Shown: positions 8,584 to 16,764 of the stretch, one piece after another | How positions within the stretch are numbered: position 1 is the first letter of the stretch | Layout: each line of letters opens with the position of its first letter | NCBI RefSeq assembly: GCF_034669705.1 | Contig: NZ_JAXMOR010000004.1 | Location: forward strand, 1 to 64,000 | Direction of reading: 5' to 3' | From: Marinovum sp034669705 | GTDB taxonomy: Bacteria; Pseudomonadota; Alphaproteobacteria; Rhodobacterales; Rhodobacteraceae | DNA: 64,000 nt | Position numbers and translations under genes: made by a program | Notes under the pieces: generated by a model | Databases searched by the model: none | Told to the model about the DNA's origin: nothing | Seen by the model: the letters and a program-made list of their open reading frames with translations, nothing else

Positions 8584-9351
8584 TCAGCTGACCAGGCGTG
8601 TGCCGCCGCTGACTTCGATGATTTCGCCGGTGACATATGCCGCCGCCGATGACGCCAGAAACAGCGCCGGTCCGGCCAGGTCCTCGGGTTCTCCGATCCG
8701 CGCCAGCGGGATGCGGGCGACGAGATGGGCGTATTTTTCCTTGGCGTCGACCGCGTGGAAAGGGCTGTCGACCAACCCCGGCGCCACGGCGTTCACCCGG
8801 ATGCCGTCGGGCGCCAGTTCCTTGGCCAGCGCGCGGGTCAGCACGTCGACCCCGCCCTTGGCGGTGGCATAGGCCGCCCCGCCCGGCACGCCGCCCGAGC
8901 GGGTGACGCAGGAGCTGACATTGACGATGGCCGGGTTCTTGGCCTTGCGCAGCAGCGGGATGGTGGCATTGCTGACCAGAAAGACGGTCTTGAGGTTCTT
9001 TTCGATCACCTGGTCCCAGGCGTCCTCTTCCATCTCGGCGATCTTGGATTTGCGCGGCGAGCCGCCGGCGCAATTCACCAGAACGGACAGCCCGCCCATC
9101 TCGGTCTCGATTGCGGCGCACATTTCCCTGACGCGCGCGGCATCGGTCAGATCGCCGTCCAGCGCCAGCGCGGTGCCGCCTTCGGCCTCGATCTCGGTTT
9201 TCAGCTTTTCGGTCACATCGCGCTGGTTCAGCCCGTGCAGGACCACCCTGGCCCCCGAGGCCGCGAACAGCCGCGCAATCGCCGTGCCGATGCCAGAGCC
9301 GCTGCCGGTGACCCACACGGTATGGCCTGTCATGTCGAAAGGAGTTGTCAT
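8584..9351 (-). CDS. SDR-family NAD(P)-dependent oxidoreductase
   Basis: This classical short-chain dehydrogenase has the cofactor loop VTGSGSGIG (about residues 14-22), NCAGG, the catalytic Ser in NVSSCVTRSGG, the YATAK motif and the C-terminal GEIIEVSGGTRL. It is about 255 residues from the ATG at 9351. Another in-frame ATG at 9384 overlaps the aldehyde dehydrogenase stop by 8 nt and would allow coupling, so the true start is uncertain. It should oxidise or reduce an alcohol/ketone intermediate, probably acting on the same carbon skeleton as the neighbouring aldehyde dehydrogenase and P450. Confidence 0.88.
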   Translation of the reverse strand: MTTPFDMTGHTVWVTGSGSGIGTAIARLFAASGARVVLHGLNQRDVTEKLKTEIEAEGGTALALDGDLTDAARVREMCAAIETEMGGLSVLVNCAGGSPRKSKIAEMEEDAWDQVIEKNLKTVFLVSNATIPLLRKAKNPAIVNVSSCVTRSGGVPGGAAYATAKGGVDVLTRALAKELAPDGIRVNAVAPGLVDSPFHAVDAKEKYAHLVARIPLARIGEPEDLAGPALFLASSAAAYVTGEIIEVSGGTRLVS

Positions 9352-9376
9352 TTTCTGTTCCGCCTTTTTTTCCAGA

Positions 9377-10816
9377 TCACGCATCGAACCACCACGGCGA
9401 TTTCCGCGTTGACCGGTTGACCAGCAGCGCCTTGCGACGCAAAAACCGCTTGATTGAATCCGGCCCCAGGCGCGACCCGCCCAGACCGGAGGATTTGAAC
9501 GCGGTCTTTTCCGCTACCGTGGCGTCACCGATGAAGAACGGCGCAAGACCCGCGTCATTGATCGAAATACCGCCCAGATCGAGCCGCCGGGCCACCGCCA
9601 GGGCGTCGTCCTCGAGCCCGAAGACCGCACCGGAAAGCCCGTAGGGGCTGTCATTGGCAAGACGCACGGCCTCGTCCACGGTGTCGAAGGCCATGACCGG
9701 CATCAGCGGGCCAAAGCTCTCTTCGGTCATCACGGCCATGTCGTGATCGACATTGGACAGCACGGTCGGCGCGCACCAGAGCCCGCCGCCATGGGTCTCG
9801 ATCTCGCCGCCGCTGTGGACCTCGGCACCCTTGGCGCGGGCATCGGCGAGGTGCGCCGCGATGATCTCGGCCTGCGGCGCAAAGGTCAGCGGGCCGATCC
9901 GCCCGTCGTCCGGCTCGGGAAGCGCCAGTTTCACCGCGCGGGCCTTTTCGGCCAGTTGCGCGACAAAGGCGTCGTGCAGGCTGCGATGCACATAGATGCG
10001 CTCGATCGAATAGCATTGCTGCCCGGTGGCCAGCGTGGCACCGGTCAGGATCGCGCTTGTGGCCCGGTCCAGATCGGCGCCTTCCAGCACGATTGCCGGA
10101 TCCTTGCCGCCCAACTCGGTAAAGCAGGGGATGAAACGCGCGGCGGCCTGCGAGGCGACCTTGCGCCCCGTCGCGGTCGAGCCGGTGAAACAGATCATGT
10201 CCGCCTCATCGACCAGCGCCGCGCCCAGGGCTCCGGCGCCGCATACATAGTGCAGGACCTCCGCCAGTTCGGGCACCTCGGCGATACTCGCAACCAGCGG
10301 CTCGACGAAACGCGGCGTGACTTCCGAGGGCTTGATGATGACCGCGCAGCCCGCCAGCAGCGCCGGGATCGCATCCATCAGCGACAGCGACAGCGGAAAG
10401 TTCCACGGGCTGATGACGCCTAGCACCGGATAGGGCGAATAATCGGCGAAAGAATGAATGTCGGGGTTGGCGGTGGGCGTCGGCTCCAGCGTCAGCGCTT
10501 TGCGCGCCACGGCGGACCAGCGGTCGACCCACTTGCCGATATTGCCGATCTCGCGCAGGGATTCCGCGTGCCGTCCGGTATCGGCAGTCACGGCAGCGAC
10601 GATTTCCGGCGCGGCGGCGTCGACCTTTTCGACCCAGTGCGTCAGAATGGCTATGCGGGCCTCGAGGCCAAGCGCCTGCCAGTCGACCTGGGCGGCGCGG
10701 GCGGCGCGGGCGATGTCTTGCAGCTCGGAGGGGGTCGTCGGCACAAAGCTGTAATCGGCAACACCGGTGCGCGGATTGCGGACCTCGATTGTGGTGACGG
10801 GCGTATCCAGGGTCAC
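9377..10816 (-). CDS. NAD(P)-dependent aldehyde dehydrogenase
   Basis: This is a 479-residue ALDH-superfamily enzyme. Motifs include VLGVISPWNFPLSL, IIKPSEVTPRF, FTGSTATGRK, FTELGGKDPAIVL (Glu about 234), GQQCYSIERIYVH (nucleophile Cys about 268) and EESFGPLMPV. It converts an aldehyde to its acid. A GTG start at 10816 is chosen because AGGAAG precedes it by 7 nt; a GTG at 10864 would add 16 unconserved residues. It lies directly after the carotenoid-oxygenase-family gene, whose reaction yields aldehydes, so aldehyde detoxification and assimilation is the natural role. That link is inference. Confidence 0.92.
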   Translation of the reverse strand: MTLDTPVTTIEVRNPRTGVADYSFVPTTPSELQDIARAARAAQVDWQALGLEARIAILTHWVEKVDAAAPEIVAAVTADTGRHAESLREIGNIGKWVDRWSAVARKALTLEPTPTANPDIHSFADYSPYPVLGVISPWNFPLSLSLMDAIPALLAGCAVIIKPSEVTPRFVEPLVASIAEVPELAEVLHYVCGAGALGAALVDEADMICFTGSTATGRKVASQAAARFIPCFTELGGKDPAIVLEGADLDRATSAILTGATLATGQQCYSIERIYVHRSLHDAFVAQLAEKARAVKLALPEPDDGRIGPLTFAPQAEIIAAHLADARAKGAEVHSGGEIETHGGGLWCAPTVLSNVDHDMAVMTEESFGPLMPVMAFDTVDEAVRLANDSPYGLSGAVFGLEDDALAVARRLDLGGISINDAGLAPFFIGDATVAEKTAFKSSGLGGSRLGPDSIKRFLRRKALLVNRSTRKSPWWFDA

Positions 10817-10879
10817 GGGCGGCTTCCTTTTGTCGGGGGCAAAGGCGGGCGGGATGCGGGACACCCCGCCCTAGCGGGT

Positions 10880-12373
10880 TCAGGCAGGCTGACGCTCGCC
10901 ATCAAGGCGGTCGGCCTCGACCCAGCAGGCATGGGTGCCATTGGTGATCTGCGTCGGCAGGACGATCCGCGCAATCGGACCGGCGCTGACATCGCGGGCA
11001 TCCAGCACCAGGCATTCCGACGTATTGGTGTTCATGTCGGTCAGGAAGGTCAGCAGATAGCCGTCATCCTCTTCGGTCGCACCTTCGCGCAGCGCGATCA
11101 CCGGCTCGCTGCCGAAACGGTTGTTGCCGTACTCGAAGCGCTGGTCGGATCCGGTCGCGAGGTCATATTTCTTGACGCCGGCCATGTGCCAGTCACCCGG
11201 CTTGAACAGCGTGTTGAAGCTGTACTTGTAGGGCTTGCCGACGATGTCGTTGGCCACGACCGGGAATTCCGACACTTCGTCGTCGATGGTTTCCTCGGTG
11301 GTCTGGCCGGTCTTGAGGTTGAAGCGCCAGCGGTACATGTGCGTGCCGGTGTTGTGCTTGTCGAGGTGCTTGCGGATACGCTCATGCGCGTCCTCGCCCT
11401 GTTCGCCGACCTGCGGCTTGCCGGGGCGGCGCTGGATACAGCCGTCCATGATGACCTCGTCGCCCTTTTCATAGCAGTTCGACAGGTGCAGGATGAAGCA
11501 CGGCTTGGCCTCGAACCAGCGGATGTCCGAGTTGTCGCCATAGCGCGGCACGATGCCGAAACGCGCGGGCTGATCCTTGAAGAAGGTCAGCTTGCGGATG
11601 CCCTGGTTCAGCAGTTCCGGGTCGAAGTGATAGGGCAGATCGTGCAGGATGGTGAAGTTCTTGGTGATGCCCATGTCATGCGGCCAGCGCGGCCCGGGCA
11701 GTTCGATCGGCTCGAAATGCGCCAGCTGCCCGTCGCGGCCGATCACGCCGTAATGCATGTAGGGATAGGTTTCGCCGAAATTGAAGAACATCAGCTCGCC
11801 GGTGTCGACATCGGTCTTGAAGTGCGAACAGATGCCGAAGGGCTGGATCAGCTTGCCCCAGGAATGCACGCCCTTGGTTTCCAGCGTCTCCATGTCGAGG
11901 TGATAGGGCTCGCCGCACTGCGACATCGACGCCACCAGCTTGCCCGCATGCGCCATCACGTCGACGCCGGCGTTGTCCTTCATGGTGCCCATGGCACCCC
12001 AGCCGCGGAACTCGGCCTTGTGCGGCTCGAGCATCCCCGGCCAGAGCGACTTGCCGCCCATCGCCTGCTCGGCCAGGTAGCCGACGGTCTTGATGACGCG
12101 GTTGCGATAGGTCGCCTTGCCGTTTTCAATGCGGACGGCATGGACCATGCCGTCACCGTCGAACGGATGATAGGTGCCCATCGGCGCATGCATCTGGTTG
12201 TGGCTGTTGCGGACGTACATGCCGTTCAGGTCCGAAGGGATCTCGCCGATGACCTTCATGCTGTCGGTGTCGGCGGTGTATTCGGTGTCGACCGGGCGAA
12301 ACAGGCCCTTGAGATAGGGGTTATCGGTGTCTTCCGGAACGGTGACGTTCAGCTTGGCGTGGATGTCGAGCAT
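10880..12373 (-). CDS. carotenoid cleavage dioxygenase family protein (RPE65/lignostilbene-dioxygenase type)
   Basis: This 497-residue beta-propeller non-heme iron enzyme would split a carbon-carbon double bond with O2 to give two carbonyl products. The expected four iron-binding histidines are visible at about 184 (GICSHFKTD), 232 (RWPHDMGITKNF), 296 (FILHLSNCYEKGDE) and 481 (GTHACWVEA), with the family start YVRNSHN...FDGDGMVHAVR. The ATG at 12373 has GGGAGG upstream. Substrates in the family include apocarotenoids and stilbenes or lignin-derived dimers. The adjacent PadR regulator and hydrolases slightly favour an aromatic or stilbene-like substrate, while the P450 system slightly favours an isoprenoid. 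I cannot decide between them. Confidence 0.9.
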   Translation of the reverse strand: MLDIHAKLNVTVPEDTDNPYLKGLFRPVDTEYTADTDSMKVIGEIPSDLNGMYVRNSHNQMHAPMGTYHPFDGDGMVHAVRIENGKATYRNRVIKTVGYLAEQAMGGKSLWPGMLEPHKAEFRGWGAMGTMKDNAGVDVMAHAGKLVASMSQCGEPYHLDMETLETKGVHSWGKLIQPFGICSHFKTDVDTGELMFFNFGETYPYMHYGVIGRDGQLAHFEPIELPGPRWPHDMGITKNFTILHDLPYHFDPELLNQGIRKLTFFKDQPARFGIVPRYGDNSDIRWFEAKPCFILHLSNCYEKGDEVIMDGCIQRRPGKPQVGEQGEDAHERIRKHLDKHNTGTHMYRWRFNLKTGQTTEETIDDEVSEFPVVANDIVGKPYKYSFNTLFKPGDWHMAGVKKYDLATGSDQRFEYGNNRFGSEPVIALREGATEEDDGYLLTFLTDMNTNTSECLVLDARDVSAGPIARIVLPTQITNGTHACWVEADRLDGERQPA

Positions 12374-12430
12374 CTGGGCTCCTCCCATTTCACAATGCAC
12401 ATCGGTTGACGTTAGTTGTGATACAACAAG

Positions 12431-12453
12431 CGATATATGTCAATATTTATATA
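12431..12453 (-). promoter_or_regulatory. AT-rich promoter/operator-like element upstream of the carotenoid-oxygenase gene
   Basis: On the minus strand this AT-rich stretch contains ATTGACATATATCG. A closely similar element occurs at 13406-13426 on the plus strand; both place TTGACATAT after a TATATA-rich run. It lies about 60 bp upstream of the start codon, in sharp compositional contrast to the GC-rich surroundings. It may serve as a -35 region plus regulator site for the long minus-strand operon. Confidence 0.5.
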
Positions 12454-12489
12454 TACTGACTGCTTTGCGCCGAATTTTTTACTTGAATT

Positions 12490-13389
12490 TCAGAGCAAGT
12501 GCCGCACGAACCAGTCGCGCGCAGCGCCCGAGACCGTGTCGAAGGCCGTCGTATAGGCCTCGAAATGCCCACCTCGAATCATTTCCAACCTCTTGGGCTG
12601 GCGTGCCTGCTCATAGGCGCCGAGGGCGAGGTCGGTCGGCGTGATCGCATCGCGGTCTGCCACGATCATCAACAAGGGACAGGGTGAGATGAAGGAAACC
12701 CATGCGCCCGGCTCATAAGCCCGGGAGTACTCCAGCGAGCGCAGCGTCACCTCGTTACGCCAACCGCCCCCGCGTCGTGCCGCGTTGGTGTACCATTCGA
12801 CGGCATCCGGCGCGGAATAGACCGCCGGATCGCCGCTGCCGTGCGGAACCAGATTCCAAACCTTCGGCGCCGCTCCTTGCATGCGCGCCAGCCGGTCCTG
12901 AGCGTTCGCCTTGGCCGAATCGTCAATTTTATCAGGGGTAAACCGACGCTTGGCGACGGCATTACCGCTGATCGTCGGCACTTGGGATACGACGCATTTG
13001 ACGCGCGGATCGGTGGCCGCAACGATGAGCACATGGCCACCGCTGTAGCTTGTTCCCCATATTCCAATCCGCTCCGCATCGACCTCCTCTTGCGCAGCGA
13101 TCCAGGTCATCGCATTGCGGTAATCCTCGATCTGCGTGGCAGGGTCGATCTCTTGTCGCGGCACACCGTCACTGGCGCCAAGACGGCGGTAGTCGAACAA
13201 CAACACGGCGAACCCAGCCGCGGCAAAGCTCTCAGCAAAGCGGTCGAGATACATCTCCTTAACCGCCCCGAATCCATGCGCCATGACGATGGCGGGCCAA
13301 GGCTCCGAACCGGGCCGTGGCGTGTAGAGCCAGCCGCGCACGCAGTCGCCGTCAGATGAAAACGCGATATCTTGCCGTTGAAAGTCCAT
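12490..13389 (-). CDS. alpha/beta hydrolase, S15/dienelactone-hydrolase-like
   Basis: The 299-residue hydrolase has the oxyanion-hole strand IVMAHGFGAVKE (about 34-45), the nucleophile motif GTSYSGG with Ser114 (the G-x-S-Y-x-G form of the peptidase S15 group), an acid in IVADRDAITP and the catalytic His in GGHFEAY. No signal peptide is seen, so it should act in the cytoplasm on an ester, amide or C-C bond. GGAG lies just upstream of the ATG. It lies upstream of the carotenoid-oxygenase gene on the same strand but with its own 116-bp gap, and it shares an AT-rich upstream element with the plus-strand hydrolase genes. Confidence 0.85.
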   Translation of the reverse strand: MDFQRQDIAFSSDGDCVRGWLYTPRPGSEPWPAIVMAHGFGAVKEMYLDRFAESFAAAGFAVLLFDYRRLGASDGVPRQEIDPATQIEDYRNAMTWIAAQEEVDAERIGIWGTSYSGGHVLIVAATDPRVKCVVSQVPTISGNAVAKRRFTPDKIDDSAKANAQDRLARMQGAAPKVWNLVPHGSGDPAVYSAPDAVEWYTNAARRGGGWRNEVTLRSLEYSRAYEPGAWVSFISPCPLLMIVADRDAITPTDLALGAYEQARQPKRLEMIRGGHFEAYTTAFDTVSGAARDWFVRHLL

Positions 13390-13405
13390 TATGTCACTCC
13401 TTTAT

Positions 13406-13426
13406 TATATATATTTTGACATATCG
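13406..13426 (+). promoter_or_regulatory. AT-rich bidirectional promoter/operator-like element
   Basis: This 21-bp AT-rich run ends in TTTTGACATATCG and matches the element at 12431-12453. On the plus strand TTGACA is followed 16 nt later by TAAAGC, a plausible promoter for the hydrolase pair starting at 13480. On the minus strand TATAAT lies just before the S15-like hydrolase start. It may control both directions. Confidence 0.5.
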
Positions 13427-13479
13427 TTTCAGATCTGTAAAGCCTGCTCAAGGACCCGAATCTCAATTGGAGGCGCTTT

Positions 13480-14190
13480 ATGGACATCCTGGCCGTGCCC
13501 GGCATCAACAATACCGCCGCAACTTTCGACGGGTTTTGCCGCAACATGCCCGCCCATCATCGCGTGATCGCCACCAACTGCCCCGCCCTCGACACTGTTG
13601 GCGCCATCGCTGAAGCCTTGCTAGCAGAGACGTCTGGGCGGTCCGTTGTGCTGGGCCATTCCTTTGGTGGCTACGTCGCGCTCGCCATGCTGGCCGCAGC
13701 ACCTGAGCGTATCGCCGGGGTCGTGCTGGTCAACTCGAACGACTGGGCCGACAGCGACGCCGCGGCCGCCGGACGGCTGAACAAGGCCAAGTGCGCCGAA
13801 GCTGGCGAGTACGCCGTGCTGGCTGCCGCCGCCTCGGCCCGCGCCTATCACCCGGACAATGTCGGGCGCGCCGACCTGATGGAGGAACGCGCCGCCGGCC
13901 TGATCGGCTACGGCGCCGAACGCTATGCCGCGCACATGCGCGCCAGCGCCACCCGGCCCGACAGCGGCGCCCTGCTTAAGGCGACCGAAGCCGCGCTGCT
14001 GGTGGTCAGTGCCGATCATGACGTCGTCATCCCGACCGAAAAACAGACCGAGATGGCAAAGCGCATCGGCGCGGAACAAGCAGTCCTGGCTGGTGCCGGT
14101 CACATGTTGCCCGTCGAACAGCCCAAGGCCCTAGCCCGTGCGGTTGCCAACTGGCTCGACGCCGCTTTCTCCAAGAACAAAGGACAGTGA
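13480..14190 (+). CDS. alpha/beta hydrolase (small, salicylate-esterase-like architecture)
   Basis: This 236-residue hydrolase lacks a long N-terminal region: the product begins directly with the first strand (MDILAVPGINNTAATFDGF). The catalytic triad is visible as Ser61 in VLGHSFGGYVAL, Asp in VVSADHDVVIP (about 188) and His in GAGHMLPVEQP (about 208). Such compact enzymes usually hydrolyse small esters or lactones. GGAGG precedes the ATG by 7 nt. The stop overlaps the next hydrolase region (GTGA at 14187-14190), so the two are co-transcribed and possibly translationally coupled. Confidence 0.85.
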   Translation: MDILAVPGINNTAATFDGFCRNMPAHHRVIATNCPALDTVGAIAEALLAETSGRSVVLGHSFGGYVALAMLAAAPERIAGVVLVNSNDWADSDAAAAGRLNKAKCAEAGEYAVLAAAASARAYHPDNVGRADLMEERAAGLIGYGAERYAAHMRASATRPDSGALLKATEAALLVVSADHDVVIPTEKQTEMAKRIGAEQAVLAGAGHMLPVEQPKALARAVANWLDAAFSKNKGQ

Positions 14191-14192
14191 CC

Positions 14193-14975
14193 ATGACCGC
14201 TCCCCTGCCCAACTACCGCGTCTTTGGCACCGGCGACACAACGCTTTTCGCGCTGCACGGTGCCTATGGCGACGGCCGGTACTTCGAGGATTTCGCACAC
14301 CGCATTACCGCTGCCGGATATCGCGTGGTGGTCTGGGACTGTCCAGGCTACGGAACCTCTCCTGCGGTTCAACCCGCCAGCATCGAACGTTTTGCCGAGG
14401 CTGCCATCGCCTTGGTCCGAAAGGAGACGACCAAGCGCAATATCCTCCTCGGTCATTCGATGGGCGCATTGATTGGCCCCTATGCCGCTAACCGGGAGCC
14501 TCTGATCGACGGGCTGATCCTGTCCGCTGGCTCACGCGGCTTCGCAGCGCGTACTCCGGAGGATCAAAAGCAGTACATGAAGGCCCGTCTGGCCCCAATT
14601 GAGAACGGGATCAGCGTCCGTGAATACGCGATGCCGATGATAACCAGCATGATGGCCAAGGGGGCGTCTGGTCCCCTGGTCGACAAGGTCTTCGAGGTTG
14701 TACTGTCGATGAAAACGGAGACCTTCGCCACGTCGATCCGCGCCATCGGGAGCTATGATGGGCGGCCGGCACTGAACGATCTCAAGACGCCGACGCTGAT
14801 GATCGCGGGCCGCGAAGACCCTGCCTGCACGGCAGACGGCATGAAGCTGATGCACGAGATGGTCGATAGCAGCGAGTTCCACGTGATCGAAGGTGCGGGA
14901 CACTATGCGTTTGCAGAGCGGCCAAACGAATTTTGCGATCTGGTGCTGCGCTTTCTTCGCCGGCTGCAACCCTGA
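14193..14975 (+). CDS. alpha/beta hydrolase
   Basis: The 260-residue enzyme shows ALHGAYGDGRYF (oxyanion region, about 22-33), LLGHSMGALIG with the nucleophile Ser near residue 88, an acid in MIAGREDPA and His in GAGHYAFAERP. It resembles the meta-cleavage or haloalkane-type hydrolase group rather than lipases. The ATG at 14193 has AGGA 8 nt upstream; an in-frame GTG at 14187 overlaps the preceding stop. It pairs with the preceding hydrolase, perhaps acting in sequence on one ester-containing substrate. Specificity is unknown. Confidence 0.85.
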   Translation: MTAPLPNYRVFGTGDTTLFALHGAYGDGRYFEDFAHRITAAGYRVVVWDCPGYGTSPAVQPASIERFAEAAIALVRKETTKRNILLGHSMGALIGPYAANREPLIDGLILSAGSRGFAARTPEDQKQYMKARLAPIENGISVREYAMPMITSMMAKGASGPLVDKVFEVVLSMKTETFATSIRAIGSYDGRPALNDLKTPTLMIAGREDPACTADGMKLMHEMVDSSEFHVIEGAGHYAFAERPNEFCDLVLRFLRRLQP

Positions 14976-15401
14976 TCGATGTTGACGTGGCCGCCGGGCC
15001 CTAGCTCGGCGACGCGATGCACACGGAGAGGCGGTCTGATCAGACCGGTCCCTTGACGCCGACAGCCAACCGAAGATCGCGAATATCTGTTAGTCACGAG
15101 GGCTTCGTCAACCAGCAGGCACGGGGTCGTGAGCTCCTTGAGGCGATTTCCAGCTACGGCGAGCAGCCTAATCAATCTTGTTCGGGACCGAAATAGAATC
15201 CTCGGCGACGAGGTGGCGACAAGCAGCCCGATCTGTCCGCCACACGGCTCGGTCGCTCTCCAGCAGCGGCATTGAACCTAGGCGCCCGTCGACCGATAAT
15301 TCCAACTGGCTGGAGGACCTGCTCACTCGTCCGAACGGACGACGCGCGCTCCGGGCAACCTGAGACTATGAAGCCAGAACCTCGGGAGGAAAGGACCTAA
15401 A
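14976..15401. other. 426-bp intergenic region with a gene remnant and a regulon operator
   Basis: No intact gene is visible. The base composition is less GC-rich than its neighbours. On the minus strand, 15101-15145 encodes RLKELTTPCLLVDEA, which looks like the N-terminal signature of the D-threonine-aldolase/alanine-racemase-like family; the frame then degenerates, so this may be a decayed gene. At 15327-15343 lies a copy of the TMGTCC-N4-RGACGAT dyad (see separate entry). Confidence 0.5.
15327..15343 (+). promoter_or_regulatory. TMGTCC-N4-RGACGAT operator, site 1
   Basis: TCGTCC-GAAC-GGACGAC: the arms TCGTCC/GGACGA are a perfect palindrome. It ends 59 bp before the ATG of the solute-binding protein at 15402 and is the leftmost copy of the island-wide element. 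Confidence 0.75.
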
Positions 15402-16610
15402 ATGAGGACCAAAAAATCACTTGCGCGCACATCCGGAATGTCGGCAGCGCTTGTCGCGTTGTGTGCTGCAGGCGCCTTGGCGCAGGAGAACGACAAGTTC
15501 CAAATGGGTGCTATTGTTTCAATCACCGGCAGCGGCGCAGCCATCGGCACCGCGGCCTCTATGGGCTGGGAGTTGGCGGTCGACCAGCTAAACGAGTCTG
15601 GCGGCATCATGGGCAAGCAGGTCGAACTGACCATCGCCGACAGTGAGACCGACCCGACCCACGCGGTCAGCGAGGCGCGCCGGCTGGTCGACAACGTCGG
15701 AATCGCGGGCTTGGTGGGCCCCGTAACCTCGCAGGAGACCATCCCGGTGACCACAGTTCTGACCGAAGCGAAGGTCGCGCAGATCACCACCGCAGCCTCG
15801 GCCACGCTCACGCCCGAGGCCGCGCCCTATCACTTCTCGAACTCGCCCACAGGGCTCAATCAGATGATCGCCAATATCAAATACGCGATCGAGGTCCTGG
15901 GCGCCGAGCGCATCGCGCTGATTTCAGACAACGGCGGCATGTCGCAGGCCGCCGCAGCCGAGATCGCCGACTTCCTGGAAACCGAGGGCAAGCCGCTGGT
16001 CGCGGTGCAGGAATTCGCGTTTCGCGCCGAAGACATGACACCGCAGATCTTCTCGCTGCGCAAGGCAGACGCCGATGCGATCCTGCTGATCAACTCGCTG
16101 GTCGACGACACCCGCCGCTTCTTGCAGAACCGCGAGGAGATCGGCTGGTATGTGCCCGTGCTGGGCAGCCTGACCACCACCAACTACGCGGTGGGCATTG
16201 CCAAGGACCTGGGCGAGGAAGCCTTTGAAGACGTGGTCTCGGTGCAGTTCACCGGTATGACCTACTGTCCCGGCGATCCGATGGGCGAGAGCGATTTCGC
16301 CAAGTTCGCCGACGCCGCGACCGAAGCCTACCCCGACATCGCTTCGGTCGGCGGCCCCTCCGGCATCGCTCCCTTCTATGTCGAGCCGCTTATACTCGCC
16401 CAGGCGATCGAGGGCGCGGGCACCACCGACGGGGCCAAGGTGGCGGCCTGGATCGAGCAGAACTCGGAACAGATCGACAACATGCTAGGCACCTTCGGCG
16501 CGTCTCCGGAAACTCATTTCCTGCCCTCGGCGGATGCGATGGTGGTGGTTAAGAACCCCTATGCCCAACGCGAGGACGGGCTGGTTGAGCGGATCCGCTG
16601 CGACGGCTGA
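15402..16610 (+). CDS. ABC transporter substrate-binding protein, branched-chain amino acid (LivK) type
   Basis: The 402-residue periplasmic protein has a Sec signal peptide (cleavage near residue 27, GALA-QEN) and the type I fold of LivK/receptor-like proteins: FQMGAIVSITGSGAAIG, ELAVDQLNESGGIMGKQVEL, GLVGPVTSQETIP. Liv-type binding proteins in catabolic islands often carry aromatic or steroid-derived acids rather than amino acids. The start has GGGAGG upstream and a regulon operator 59 bp upstream. The gene is monocistronic with a strong terminator after it; the permease genes it would serve are probably those at 32.6-36 kb, which lack their own binding protein. Confidence 0.9.
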   Translation: MRTKKSLARTSGMSAALVALCAAGALAQENDKFQMGAIVSITGSGAAIGTAASMGWELAVDQLNESGGIMGKQVELTIADSETDPTHAVSEARRLVDNVGIAGLVGPVTSQETIPVTTVLTEAKVAQITTAASATLTPEAAPYHFSNSPTGLNQMIANIKYAIEVLGAERIALISDNGGMSQAAAAEIADFLETEGKPLVAVQEFAFRAEDMTPQIFSLRKADADAILLINSLVDDTRRFLQNREEIGWYVPVLGSLTTTNYAVGIAKDLGEEAFEDVVSVQFTGMTYCPGDPMGESDFAKFADAATEAYPDIASVGGPSGIAPFYVEPLILAQAIEGAGTTDGAKVAAWIEQNSEQIDNMLGTFGASPETHFLPSADAMVVVKNPYAQREDGLVERIRCDG

Positions 16611-16631
16611 TCCCAGCGATACGATCTTGGA

Positions 16632-16658
16632 GGGCGGCCCCTTGAGGCCGCCCTTTTT
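16632..16658 (+). terminator. Rho-independent terminator
   Basis: A perfect 8-bp GC stem (GGGCGGCC/GGCCGCCC) with a 6-nt loop is followed by TTTTT, 22 bp after the stop of the binding-protein gene. This is a textbook intrinsic terminator for the plus strand. Confidence 0.93.
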
Positions 16659-16695
16659 CACTGGACGCAGGCGATGGGCCAAGACCTCCGGCAGC

Positions 16696-16725
16696 AAAAA
16701 AGGCCCCGCAAAATGCTGCGGGGCC
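16696..16725 (-). terminator. Rho-independent terminator (minus strand)
   Basis: GGCCCCGC/GCGGGGCC form an 8-bp stem around an 8-nt loop (16702-16725). Read on the minus strand it is followed by six T residues (16696-16701). It ends the minus-strand old-yellow-enzyme operon, 40 bp past its stop. Confidence 0.92.
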
Positions 16726-16764
16726 GCGCGGCCCGGAGGCTGCAACTGACGGGGAGCGTCAGTG

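Noticed and set aside
10454..12409. Open frame of 651 codons on the plus strand
   Set aside because: It lies antisense to the carotenoid-oxygenase and aldehyde dehydrogenase genes, both with complete catalytic motifs. No recognisable domain.
15178..15363. 61-codon plus-strand frame in the 15-kb intergenic region
   Set aside because: No ribosome site and no family resemblance, and it overlaps the regulon operator and promoter region of the binding-protein gene.
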